Positions 36,054 through 44,812 of a stretch of DNA of 64,000 bases are shown here, piece by piece (position 1 is the first letter of the stretch; each line of letters starts with the position of its first letter). Made by a program: the position numbers and the translations under genes. This DNA is from Aquiflexum gelatinilyticum (GTDB taxonomy: Bacteria; Bacteroidota; Bacteroidia; Cytophagales; Cyclobacteriaceae). The notes beneath the pieces are model-generated. The model did not search any database, was not told the DNA's origin, and saw nothing but the letters and a program-made list of their open reading frames with translations. The stretch spans positions 62,001 through 126,000 of the forward strand of contig NZ_JANSUY010000007.1 in NCBI RefSeq assembly GCF_024741135.1, read 5' to 3'.

Positions 36054-37110
36054 GGTTTTTATATTTCAATGGATAAATAATAGACACCGATACTTTATTG
36101 GGCGATTTGGATTGGAGAAGAAGTTGGGCCTTTTCCCCAAAAAGGTTTTGAAGTCTCTTGGTCGAATTCTTCAGTCCAATACCTTTGTTTTCATTTTCTT
36201 TCAGTTCTCCTGTATTACAAACCTCCACTTTCAGAGTGTGGGAATTAGCACTTGAATTGATTTCGATGATTCCCCCGTCAGGAAGCTGCGTAATCCCATG
36301 TTTGATGGCATTCTCTGCCAAAGTAAGGATCATAGCAGGAGGCACCTTTGCGTCCAAAGTCTCTTCCTGTAGGTTGATATATACATCTAACCTGTCTCCA
36401 AACCTGATTTTTTCAAGTTCCAGATATTTTACGACCTCATTGATCTCATCTGAAATATTGATAAGAGGCGTTTTTTCATAGTTGAGTGTAAAGCGAAGCA
36501 ATTCACTCAATTTGATAATTGCCTCCCGTGCTTTATCTGTGTCTATAAGCACCAAGGCCTTGATGCTGTTGAGTGCATTGAAAAGAAAATGTGGATTAAG
36601 TTGTGATTTGAGCAGTTCCAATTCCGATGTCTTGGCGATGTTTTCCATCAAAAGCTTCTGTTGGGAGATTTCTTGATTTCGCTTCAGAATATGGTAGAGG
36701 TAATAAATAATGATCCAAACTACCACATACCTAGCTATGTTCATCATCTGTCCAAGAAACTGGATCAGAAAATCTGTGGTTGAGAATAATTCCGGGCTGG
36801 CAAAAATGTATGGAATAAAAAAAGTACACACCATGATCAATGTGATGAAAAAAGTATCCAAAAGAGCCTTTCCCCAAATTTTGGAAAGGCTCTTTTCGAA
36901 AACAACAGGTTTGATAAATAATTTTTTGTATAAATGTGAGGCAATCAATCCCGAAACTGCCAAAAGGCAAAACTGGATGAAATAAGCCCAAACAAATTCC
37001 CGGATAATAAAGAATGTGTAATTGATAGTTTCGACAAAAACAATCGAAAGCCATCCTACAATCTGCAACAACCAATATTGTTGTTTTTTATTCAGTCTGA
37101 TTTTTTTCAT
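36046..37110 (-). CDS. LytS-type sensor histidine kinase, four-helix membrane domain
   Basis: 354 aa. Four hydrophobic helices (residues about 10-140; e.g. YWLLQIVGWLSIVFVETINY, IARYVVVWIIIYYLYHIL) form the membrane sensor region. Then the His_kinase domain with LNPHFLFNALNSIKALVL (His near residue 173) and the HATPase segment LTLAENAIKHGITQLPDGGI. The gene's 3' end overlaps the LytTR regulator gene by 8 bases, showing a coupled two-component system. Signal unknown; such proteins are common in Bacteroidota and often govern envelope or surface traits. Confidence 0.94.
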   Translation of the reverse strand: MKKIRLNKKQQYWLLQIVGWLSIVFVETINYTFFIIREFVWAYFIQFCLLAVSGLIASHLYKKLFIKPVVFEKSLSKIWGKALLDTFFITLIMVCTFFIPYIFASPELFSTTDFLIQFLGQMMNIARYVVVWIIIYYLYHILKRNQEISQQKLLMENIAKTSELELLKSQLNPHFLFNALNSIKALVLIDTDKAREAIIKLSELLRFTLNYEKTPLINISDEINEVVKYLELEKIRFGDRLDVYINLQEETLDAKVPPAMILTLAENAIKHGITQLPDGGIIEINSSANSHTLKVEVCNTGELKENENKGIGLKNSTKRLQNLFGEKAQLLLQSKSPNKVSVSIIYPLKYKNHE

Positions 37111-37219
37111 GAAACCGATTTACCGACAATTGTTCTTTGATCGGTAGTACAAATAACAGGAAAAACCTCAAGAAAAGAATTCCCACAATACAGGATTGCA
37201 GGATTCAATGGATGAATGC

Positions 37220-38047
37220 CTACCTGCCTACAAAATTGACCAAAGTTCCGATTTCATCGATTTCGATGCTGATTTTGTCACCGTCATGTAATGTAAAAGA
37301 GTCATCAGGTACGAGACAAGTTCCTGTCATCAGGTAGACACCCGCAGGGAAAGCCATTTCTCTAAAAAGGTAACCTGCCAACTCGGTATGGCTTCTTTTC
37401 ATTTGGTTGATCGAGATTTCGCCTTCAAAGACTGTTTTGCCAAAGCGCTCGATTTTCATGTGGATTTTGGTGTCAGGATGGATGGGCTTCTCGGGGACAA
37501 AAAGGCAAGGACCTATGGCGGCTGCGTAATCATAGCTTTTGGCCTGAGGGAGATAAAGCGGATTTTCTCCTTCGATATCCCTAGAGCTCATGTCATTACC
37601 TATAGTGTATCCTGCTATTTGACCTTGGGAATTGATAAATAGGGTCAATTCAGGCTCAGGAACGTTCCATTTGGAATCTTTTCTGATATGGACTTTACCG
37701 TTTGGTTGGGCGACGCGGTAGTAGGTGGATTTGAAAAACAGTTCAGGTCTTTCTGCTTCATAGACTTTGGAATAAAATACAGCCGCACCGCTTTCCTTGG
37801 ATTCTTCCATTCTTGCCTCACGGCTTCTGAAATAAGTGACGCCCGCTGCCCAGATTTCTTGAGTTCCGATAGGTGCGGTGATTTCCTTTGGTGACCAATC
37901 GATTTTTTCAGAGTTAGAAACTTCTTCCTTTAGTTTTTGAAAAAGGTTTTCACTGTTGACCAAAGTGTTCCAGTCATTTTCTTTGGATCTAAAAAATTCT
38001 GACTCAGATTCTATGATGATGCCTTGAGCGGTTTTGTAAATTTTCAT
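37220..38047 (-). CDS. FAH-superfamily hydrolase/dehydratase (AraD1-like)
   Basis: 275 aa. The core is a fumarylacetoacetate-hydrolase fold: WAAGVTYFRSREARMEES, WNVPEPELTLFINSQGQI, GYTIGNDMSSRDIEGENPLY and LPQAKSYDYAAAIGPCLF. The metal ligands are two Glu in PEPELTL and the Asp in NDMSSRDIEGEN. The WAAGVTYxRSREAR and NPLYLPQAK stretches are characteristic of the sugar-acid branch that dehydrates or hydrolyses 2-keto-3-deoxy acids, not of the fahA-type gene at 15184. Physiological substrate unknown. Monocistronic; it ends 110 bases from the kinase gene. Confidence 0.9.
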   Translation of the reverse strand: MKIYKTAQGIIIESESEFFRSKENDWNTLVNSENLFQKLKEEVSNSEKIDWSPKEITAPIGTQEIWAAGVTYFRSREARMEESKESGAAVFYSKVYEAERPELFFKSTYYRVAQPNGKVHIRKDSKWNVPEPELTLFINSQGQIAGYTIGNDMSSRDIEGENPLYLPQAKSYDYAAAIGPCLFVPEKPIHPDTKIHMKIERFGKTVFEGEISINQMKRSHTELAGYLFREMAFPAGVYLMTGTCLVPDDSFTLHDGDKISIEIDEIGTLVNFVGR

Positions 38048-38258
38048 TGTTCAAAGGTTATTAGGTTTGAATTTGAAGTTAAATAATTATAACTGATTCA
38101 TGGAAGTTAAAATGATGAAAATACTGATTAACCCTTTAAACAGATAAATAAATATGTAGGATGGTGAATATTGGGTGAATCTAAGGATGATGACTCAAAA
38201 TCTATAATTTTTACCCAGCCTAAAATCTCCATGCATCTGATTAAAAAATTTAGAGCAC

Positions 38259-38882
38259 CTATTTCAAAAGCATCATTTTTTCGTCTTCAAAAACGAAAAT
38301 TTTCCCGTTGCTCAGTTCGATTTTAAGATCAAAAACCAATTCCAAATTTTCCACCAAAGAAGAATTCCATTTCAGAAACAGCCCGTCTCCTAGATAAATC
38401 CTTGGCTCGCTTTTTAAATAATCAGAGATAGTTTCGGCAGAATTTGAAGGATAATTTGAAATCAAAAAATATCCCGAAATGTCAGATCCGATTTCTATGT
38501 TTTCTTCGGGTAAAATTCCAAATTGTTTTTTGGTCGTAATCATTATTCCTGTGATGCTTTCTTTTGATACGTTTGGTGCAGGACTACAAGCGATGCCAAC
38601 TTGGATAAAACCTGATCCAGGAATATAATGCTCATATTGTGAAAGAAATTCAAAATCAGATACTTCAATCAACTTGTAAAAATCCTCCTTTGGATAATAG
38701 AAATCAGGGTTGAAGGTTTGGCCCAACAAAAAATCGGTTACCTTAAAATCCTGTATGGAAAAGTCTTTGGGTGGAGCATTATTTCCACACCCACAGGAAT
38801 CAAGGCATATTATATCACAGGAAACGGGTATGGCACCAAATAGTACAAGGAAAAGGAAAAAGGCTACGAAATTCTTTTGCAT
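38259..38882 (-). CDS. cysteine-rich lipoprotein, unknown function
   Basis: 207 aa. The signal FVAFFLFLVLFGAIPVSC ends in a lipobox (IPVSC), and the mature start is cysteine-dense: CDIICLDSCGCG holds five cysteines in twelve residues. The rest is beta-rich with SGYFLISNYPSNSAETI and SNGKIFVFEDEKMM at the end. I do not recognise a domain. The gene lies 4 bases downstream of the YdeI-like gene on the same strand, so they are probably co-transcribed. The cysteine cluster could bind metal or form disulfides near the lipid anchor. Confidence 0.7.
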   Translation of the reverse strand: MQKNFVAFFLFLVLFGAIPVSCDIICLDSCGCGNNAPPKDFSIQDFKVTDFLLGQTFNPDFYYPKEDFYKLIEVSDFEFLSQYEHYIPGSGFIQVGIACSPAPNVSKESITGIMITTKKQFGILPEENIEIGSDISGYFLISNYPSNSAETISDYLKSEPRIYLGDGLFLKWNSSLVENLELVFDLKIELSNGKIFVFEDEKMMLLK

Positions 38883-38886
38883 GATT

Positions 38887-39348
38887 TCAATAATTTAATC
38901 TTTCTATCAACTTGACGATTTTTTCAACCTTTATGTCCTGCTTTTTTGAATCTAAGATCGCATTGATTTCCTCTTTTTGTTGGGAATCCGAAAGGCTTTT
39001 GAATCTTTGATAGGCTTTTGGAGCATCTTGAAGACATTCCAAAATATCATCTGGGATGATTTCCGGAATTTCATCTGTGAAAAGGATAACCTTTACCCAT
39101 TCTCCAACTTCCTTTTTGATGGCTTTTCTGATTGCTGCTTTGACAGGCAAAAACAATTGTCCGTTACCAAAAGGCATTAGTGTAACATTTTCAAGCTGGA
39201 AACCATCGATGCTTCCGCTGACTTTCATCCATCCAAATGGAAATCTTTTTTCTTTTGGGATTTCCGGGAAAAGCACATAAGTCCAAGCTCCTTTTCCATT
39301 GAATTTTTGGAGAAGGTAATCATTGTCTATCAAAGGTCTTTTATCCAT
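38887..39348 (-). CDS. YdeI/OmpD-associated-like protein (DUF1905 plus OmdA)
   Basis: 153 aa. The N-terminal part (YVLFPEIPKEKRFPFGWMKV, IDGFQLENVTLMPFGNGQLF) matches DUF1905, and the C-terminal part (ILECLQDAPKAYQRFKSLSD, KIVKLIERLNY) matches the bacteriocin-protection/OmdA domain. No signal peptide, so cytoplasmic. Proteins of this type have been linked to protection against peptides, but their biochemistry is unclear. It is divergent from the phosphodiesterase gene at 39416 with a 67-base gap. Confidence 0.88.
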   Translation of the reverse strand: MDKRPLIDNDYLLQKFNGKGAWTYVLFPEIPKEKRFPFGWMKVSGSIDGFQLENVTLMPFGNGQLFLPVKAAIRKAIKKEVGEWVKVILFTDEIPEIIPDDILECLQDAPKAYQRFKSLSDSQQKEEINAILDSKKQDIKVEKIVKLIERLNY

Positions 39349-39415
39349 TGTCGGTTGGAAGCTTGATCAAAATCCCTTTAAATTTAAGGAATTTAAAATT
39401 CAATTTTGAATCAAT

Positions 39416-40696
39416 ATGGTCCCTTTCTCTTGCGTCTTACTTGCGGAATACTTTAAAAAAACTGCATTTATCTTATTAATTATTTGCCTGATAACAACGA
39501 CGAACTCCTGCTCAGATAATCCTGACTTGAAGTCAAGAAAGGTTGTTTTGGTGATTTTGGATGGAATTCCTGCTTCGGTGATCGAAAAAGTATCTACACC
39601 AAACCTAGACAGTATCGTCACTTATGGCGGGTATTCACGTGCATGGCTGGGAGGAGAAAAAGATGGTTATTCTGAAACACCGACCATATCCGCAGTCGGC
39701 TACAACAGCATGCTGACAGGAACCTGGGTCAACAAACACAATGTCAAAGACAATAATATCCAATTTCCCAATTACCATTATTGGAGTGTTTTTCGACATT
39801 TTAAGGAAACTTATCCCCAAAGGACCATTGCCATATATTCAACATGGTTGGACAATCGAACCAAATTGCTTGGGGAAGGATTGCCTGAAACAAGCAATTT
39901 AAAGTTGGATTACAATTTTGACGGATTAGAACTGGACACAGTCAGGTTTCCCCACGACACCTTGAGCCAATATATCCATGAGATAGATAAATTGGTGGCC
40001 TCAAAAGCCGCGGAAGATATCAGCACAAATGCTCCTGATTTGACTTGGGTTTACCTGCAATACACAGATGACATGGGGCATCGCTATGGAAATAGTCCCG
40101 AAATGGATGCTGCTGTCCAAGAAGCGGACCGGCAATTGGGAGAAATTTGGAACGCCGTTAGAAATAGGGAAGAAAACCATAATGAGGAATATTTGCTGAT
40201 AGTGACGACAGACCATGGAAGGGCATCAGGTGGATTTCACCACGGAGGACAATCGGATGAGGAGAGGGAAATTTGGATCGCAACCAATTCCAAATTCAAA
40301 AAACGATTCGATTACAACCCTTCCATAGTAGATGTTTTCCCCACTGTGGCAGATTTTCTCGAAATTCCAATTCCAAGAGACCATGCCATGGAGTTGGACG
40401 GGGTTTCCTTATTGGGCGAGGTTTCTGCTATTGATCTTTCAGGAAAAATTGAGGGCGGAAGATTGAAAATCAATTGGAAGAATTTGGGAGAAAAACAGGT
40501 TGGGAAAGCTTGGATCACCTTTGGAAACCAATTCCGGTATGGGAACAAGGATGCGTATATCCTGCTCGGGGAAGTAAACCTAGAAGATGAATCCGCTGAA
40601 TTTGACATTTCAAAACACGATTTCCAAAATGCCAAAGTCGTATTGGAAACCCCGACTGGCTTTCTGAATTATTGGGTGAAAAATGCGAATCTATAG
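39416..40696 (+). CDS. alkaline-phosphatase-superfamily nucleotide pyrophosphatase/phosphodiesterase
   Basis: 426 aa with a hydrophobic, lipoprotein-like N-terminus (FILLIICLITTTNSC). The catalytic core has VILDGIPASVIEKVSTPNLD, a Thr nucleophile in ETPTISAVGYNSMLTGTW, DDMGHRYGNSPEMDAAV, and TTDHGRASGGFHHGGQ with paired metal-binding His/Asp residues. Typical of type I phosphodiesterases/nucleotide pyrophosphatases in the periplasm. A short beta C-terminal extension (330-426) is not assigned. Substrate unknown; nucleotides or phosphonate-type esters are the usual choices. Confidence 0.9.
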   Translation: MVPFSCVLLAEYFKKTAFILLIICLITTTNSCSDNPDLKSRKVVLVILDGIPASVIEKVSTPNLDSIVTYGGYSRAWLGGEKDGYSETPTISAVGYNSMLTGTWVNKHNVKDNNIQFPNYHYWSVFRHFKETYPQRTIAIYSTWLDNRTKLLGEGLPETSNLKLDYNFDGLELDTVRFPHDTLSQYIHEIDKLVASKAAEDISTNAPDLTWVYLQYTDDMGHRYGNSPEMDAAVQEADRQLGEIWNAVRNREENHNEEYLLIVTTDHGRASGGFHHGGQSDEEREIWIATNSKFKKRFDYNPSIVDVFPTVADFLEIPIPRDHAMELDGVSLLGEVSAIDLSGKIEGGRLKINWKNLGEKQVGKAWITFGNQFRYGNKDAYILLGEVNLEDESAEFDISKHDFQNAKVVLETPTGFLNYWVKNANL

Positions 40697-40829
40697 GCCA
40701 AAAATGTATGATTATACTATTTCATTTGTTAAGAACGGATAGCTGAAGCAGAAATCAAACAAAACCATGATTTCTTAAATAATATCAACAAATATCCAAT
40801 ATCAATCAATATCATTTTAAACAAATATC

Positions 40830-41663
40830 ATGACCGCTTCGCTTAAAGACTTTTACAATTGGTCACAAGACCAAAAATCAACCCATTTGATGCCGGCACT
40901 TTTTATCGGTCATGGTTCGCCGATGAATGGCATCGCGGACAATGAATTTTCCAGGCAGTGGTCTATTTTGGGAAAGGAAATTCCAAAGCCTTCAGCTGTT
41001 TTGGTTGTTTCGGCACATTGGTTGACAAGAGGGACTTTTATCACGGCAATGGAACATCCTAAAACCATCCATGACTTTGGGGGATTTCCGAAAGAGCTGT
41101 TTGAAGTCCAATATCCTGCTCCAGGAAATCCAAATCTAGCCAAGGCAATTTCGGATTTGGTAGTTTCCACCAATATTGAATTCGACCACGAATGGGGATT
41201 AGACCATGGAACTTGGACGGTTGTGCGGCACATGTATCCTGAGGCCAATATTCCTGTGCTTCAGTTGAGTATTGATTATTATGAAAGTCCTGAGTTCCAC
41301 TATCGCTTGGGAAAAGAGTTGAGGGAATTGAGAAAAAAGGGAGTTTTGGTCATTGGAAGTGGCAACATGGTACACAACCTTAGGATGGTGGCTTGGGACA
41401 AGTTGAATGAACCTGAGTTTGGTTTTGACTGGGCATTGGAAATGAATACTTTGTTTAAAACCAAAATCGGATCAAAAGACCATCGCGATCTGATAAATTA
41501 TAGAAATCTTGGGCATGCAGGTAAGCTTGCCATTCCTACACCCGACCATTATTTTCCTCTTTTGTACCTTTTGGGAATTCAGGGTGAAAAGGAGGAAGTT
41601 TCTTTTTTTAATGACAAAGCGGTCGGAGGATCGTTGACAATGACTTCGGTAAGGTTTGGTTAG
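40830..41663 (+). CDS. ygiD: DODA-type extradiol aromatic ring-opening dioxygenase
   Basis: 277 aa. The family core is present: MPALFIGHGSPMNGI, VVSAHWLTRGTFIT, IHDFGGFPKELFEVQYPAPG, LDHGTWTVVRHMYPEA and IGSGNMVHNLR. The histidines in the first, second and fourth blocks are the expected zinc ligands. E. coli YgiD is a 4,5-DOPA dioxygenase and this protein aligns along its whole length; its real substrate is unknown. It is cytoplasmic, monocistronic and ends 35 bases before a weak A/T hairpin. The start at 40830 has an extension of about 25 residues before the core, which may be real or may begin at a later ATG. Confidence 0.92.
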   Translation: MTASLKDFYNWSQDQKSTHLMPALFIGHGSPMNGIADNEFSRQWSILGKEIPKPSAVLVVSAHWLTRGTFITAMEHPKTIHDFGGFPKELFEVQYPAPGNPNLAKAISDLVVSTNIEFDHEWGLDHGTWTVVRHMYPEANIPVLQLSIDYYESPEFHYRLGKELRELRKKGVLVIGSGNMVHNLRMVAWDKLNEPEFGFDWALEMNTLFKTKIGSKDHRDLINYRNLGHAGKLAIPTPDHYFPLLYLLGIQGEKEEVSFFNDKAVGGSLTMTSVRFG

Positions 41664-41700
41664 GAATCTTGTAAATGAAATGGTGCATTTTTATTATTAG

Positions 41701-41723
41701 AAAAAAACTTGAAGTTTTTTTTT
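41701..41723 (+). terminator. weak A/T hairpin terminator after the dioxygenase gene
   Basis: AAAAAAAC, loop TTGAA, GTTTTTTT plus further T to 41723. The stem is all A-T except one pair, so it is a weak candidate. Confidence 0.35.
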
Positions 41724-41760
41724 AATTTGATCGAGTAAATTCACCAATACTTCTTCCATT

Positions 41761-42783
41761 ATGAAACATTGTTTTGTTAGGTTGTTTTTAATTTTTGCTT
41801 TTTTTACCTCTGCACCGTTATTTTCCCAAACCGATTCTATCTTTTTCAAAAACAAAGACCTTTTGATCGGTGAAATCAAATCTATGGACAGAGGTGTCAT
41901 CACCGTTTCCACCGCTTACAGCAAGGAAGATTTCAAAGTCAAATGGGTACAGGTGGATAGAATTCTCACAAATGTCCCTTTTATAATAACTACTTCTGAC
42001 GGGATAAGGACCTTTGGAAATGTAATTGGTTCAGAGTCTGGAAAGCTAACTTTCAAACCGGAGAAATCAGAATCTGTTGTCCTCCAACTTTACAATATCA
42101 TTGGTATCAATAAAGTGGAAACAAGATTTCTTGATAGGTTAAAAGCTGAAATTGATTTGGGTTTTACGGTGGCTAAGGCTAGAAATCAGAGACAACTCAC
42201 TATCAGAAGCAGGGTAGGTTACCTTACCAAAAAGTGGGCGCTAAGTGGATCATTTAACGTATTGGCCTCAGTCCAAGATGAAACTGAAGCAATTGGAAGA
42301 ATGGACGCCAACCTAACTTACATATACTTTCTTCAGAAAGATTGGTTTGCTGTAGGCCGTTTGGATTTCCTTTCAAATACAGAACAAAAGCTTGACCTTA
42401 GGTCCAATACAAAGTTGGGTTTTGGTAAGTTTATCAAACGTGACAACCATTTGTACTGGAATTTCTCTGCCGGTACCTCCTTTAATAATGAAAGGTTTAT
42501 GGGTGAGGCCGAAAAGAGACAAAGTGCGGAATCTTGGTTTGGTTCGGAGGTGAATTTGTTTGATGTAGGTGACATTAGCCTTCTTTCCAACGTATATGCA
42601 TATCCAAGTATCACAGAAAAAGGCAGAGTTAGGGTTGATTATAGAGTGGATTTAAAATACAACTTGCCTTTGGATTTTTATATCAAAACCGGGCTGACAT
42701 GGAACTATGACAACAAACCAACACCGGGTGCACCTTTACATGATTACGTTTGGCAAACGACTTTTGGATGGAGCTGGAAATAA
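41761..42783 (+). CDS. DUF481 outer-membrane beta-barrel protein
   Basis: 340 aa with a signal peptide (FVRLFLIFAFFTSAPLFSQ) and an N-terminal soluble part with DSIFFKNKDLLIGEIKSMDR. The C-terminal two thirds is a set of alternating hydrophobic strands with aromatic ends (LYWNFSAGTSFNNERFMGEA, TPGAPLHDYVWQTTFGWSWK), a DUF481-type outer-membrane barrel. Function unknown; DUF481 proteins often accompany stress or substrate-uptake genes. It precedes the DUF1800-DUF1501 pair by 296 bases on the same strand, so co-regulation is possible but not shown. Confidence 0.88.
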   Translation: MKHCFVRLFLIFAFFTSAPLFSQTDSIFFKNKDLLIGEIKSMDRGVITVSTAYSKEDFKVKWVQVDRILTNVPFIITTSDGIRTFGNVIGSESGKLTFKPEKSESVVLQLYNIIGINKVETRFLDRLKAEIDLGFTVAKARNQRQLTIRSRVGYLTKKWALSGSFNVLASVQDETEAIGRMDANLTYIYFLQKDWFAVGRLDFLSNTEQKLDLRSNTKLGFGKFIKRDNHLYWNFSAGTSFNNERFMGEAEKRQSAESWFGSEVNLFDVGDISLLSNVYAYPSITEKGRVRVDYRVDLKYNLPLDFYIKTGLTWNYDNKPTPGAPLHDYVWQTTFGWSWK

Positions 42784-43079
42784 GTCAAAATTATTTTTTT
42801 GATCTGAAATGCAATATTTTTTCTACCAAAGTCAGATTACTTTTTGTCAAAAAGAAATTTTTAATTGGTTATTGCGTCATACCTTTAAAATATATACTTT
42901 TCAACATAATTGCTTATCATCCAATGCAATAAAGAATAATTGATTGTTCGTTTTATAGGTAAATAACCTTCTAAATACAATCAATTGACGGATACTTTCA
43001 AAATATCTCGCTTTTGAAATTGTTCCGGAAAAAGATGAAAGGGCACGGCAAATTTCTTTTTTAAGTTTAATAAGTACAT
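42784..43079. other. 296-base AT-rich intergenic region
   Basis: No gene seen. An inverted repeat AATTGATTG ... CAATCAATT (near 42937-42987) is present, followed by AT-rich DNA leading to the DUF1800 start at 43080. Probably promoter DNA; no clear TAnnTTTG box. Confidence 0.4.
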
Positions 43080-44807
43080 ATGTTTCCAATCAGACCCGGT
43101 CAGTACAGACATCTGAAGCCTAAGTATCAAAAGGTCATACCTCCTGATCTGACATCAGGTTTAAAGGCTACTTCCGACCCAAAAGCATATTCCAATGCAA
43201 GGTTAAATTACATCGAAGCCGGCTTGGAGCCTTTTTCTGGAGAATTGACTGATGCACATTTGGTACATTTTATCAAAAGGACTCGTTTTGGAGCTACCTT
43301 GGAAGAATTGAAAAGATTGAGAGGAAAGTCTCTAAATTTCATCGTATCTGAGTCATTGGCTTCTTTCACTCCATTTACCGAACCGGTCAATAACTACAAT
43401 GACGTAAGCGAAAACAAAATTGACCCTGAGGTTCCTCTTGGTCAAAGCTTTGTTCAGGCGGCATTCAACAGGGATTTTGAAGGCGATAGGATTGTGGCTC
43501 TCAAGTCTTGGATGATTGGTAGGGTTTTAGGCCCCAACAGCGGCATACAGGAAAAAATGGTTTTGTTTTGGTGGAATTTTCTTCCTATCAAGATGTGGGA
43601 TGTATTTGTAGCCAAATCATGTTACAGATATATCAATATGCTTCACAGGCATGCTTTGGGTAATTTCAAGGAGTTAATCAGAGATCTTACTTTAGACCCT
43701 GCCATGCTCGTTTTTTTGAGCGGCGCTTTCAACAACAAAGAAACCCCTGATGAGAATTTTGCGAGGGAACTTCAGGAGCTTTTTTGCATCGGTAAAGGAA
43801 AAGATGCAGGGTACAAGGAACAGGATGTACAGGCTGCCGCTAGGGTCCTTACAGGATGGACTGTCAATTGGGACAGTATCCACACAGCTGGTGAGCCCCA
43901 ATCTTATTTCAATCCGGAAATGCACCATTTGGGAAACAAGCAGTTTTCGGCTTTTTATGGAAATAAGTTGATTTCAGGAAAAGAAGGGGAAGCAGGTGCG
44001 GGAGAATTGGATGAAATGCTTGATATGATTTTTGCTACCAATGAATCAGCCAAGCATATCGCTCGGAAGATTTATACTTTTTTTGTAGCCAGTGAGATTA
44101 CTGAAATGGCCGAAGTCAATGTCATCACGCCTTTGGCAAATATCATCAGACAAAACAATTACAATATTTTGCCTGCAATGACTGCATTGTTTTCCTCAGC
44201 TCATTTCTTCCACGAGGAGATTATGGGAGCCTTGATCAAAAGTCCTTTGGATTTTATTCTTGGTTTATGGAGAAATTTTGACATGCCTATTGCCGAAAGT
44301 GCCATGGCTGAAAAGGATTTTTATTCTGCTATCCTTTGGGATATGAGCGGAATGGGAATGGAAGTGGGAGATCCCCCCAATGTGGCAGGATGGACACCTT
44401 ATTATCAGGCCCCACAATATGACAAGATTTGGATCAATACTGATACCATCCTCAAAAGGGCTATCGGGTCCGATTCTATGCTGTTTTGGGGTTATTGGAT
44501 TTCCAATTCTGTCAATATCGAAGCAGACCTTCTTGCCTATGTAAAAGGTTTTACCACACCGGAAGATCCCAATCTATTAATAAAGGAATTTGCACTAGTG
44601 AATCTCGGGCTGGAATTGAGCCAATCCCAGATCGATCAGGTAAAAATGCTTCTGCTCAATGGACAGGATCAGGATTATTATTGGACAGGTGCTTGGCTGA
44701 CACATGCGGCTTCTCCAAATGATCAGGAAAGTGCCATTATCGTGACAAACAGATTGAAACCGGCTTTCCAGCTTTTATTACAAATGGGAGAAGCGCAACT
44801 GATGTAA
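43080..44807 (+). CDS. DUF1800 family protein
   Basis: 575 aa. Core matches to DUF1800: HLVHFIKRTRFGATLEELKR, ENFARELQELFCIGKGKDAG, QAAARVLTGWTVNWDSI and MEVGDPPNVAGWTPYYQAP. No clear signal peptide, unlike many relatives. DUF1800 proteins are almost always encoded beside a DUF1501 partner; here the DUF1501 gene begins 5 bases after its stop. The reaction is unknown. The lack of a signal on one partner, and a T9SS tail on the other, is noted among the findings. Confidence 0.9.
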   Translation: MFPIRPGQYRHLKPKYQKVIPPDLTSGLKATSDPKAYSNARLNYIEAGLEPFSGELTDAHLVHFIKRTRFGATLEELKRLRGKSLNFIVSESLASFTPFTEPVNNYNDVSENKIDPEVPLGQSFVQAAFNRDFEGDRIVALKSWMIGRVLGPNSGIQEKMVLFWWNFLPIKMWDVFVAKSCYRYINMLHRHALGNFKELIRDLTLDPAMLVFLSGAFNNKETPDENFARELQELFCIGKGKDAGYKEQDVQAAARVLTGWTVNWDSIHTAGEPQSYFNPEMHHLGNKQFSAFYGNKLISGKEGEAGAGELDEMLDMIFATNESAKHIARKIYTFFVASEITEMAEVNVITPLANIIRQNNYNILPAMTALFSSAHFFHEEIMGALIKSPLDFILGLWRNFDMPIAESAMAEKDFYSAILWDMSGMGMEVGDPPNVAGWTPYYQAPQYDKIWINTDTILKRAIGSDSMLFWGYWISNSVNIEADLLAYVKGFTTPEDPNLLIKEFALVNLGLELSQSQIDQVKMLLLNGQDQDYYWTGAWLTHAASPNDQESAIIVTNRLKPAFQLLLQMGEAQLM

Positions 44808-44812
44808 TTTTT

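Noticed and set aside
42750-42932. 60-codon plus frame starting inside the DUF481 gene
   Set aside because: Starts in the end of another gene and has no recognisable content.
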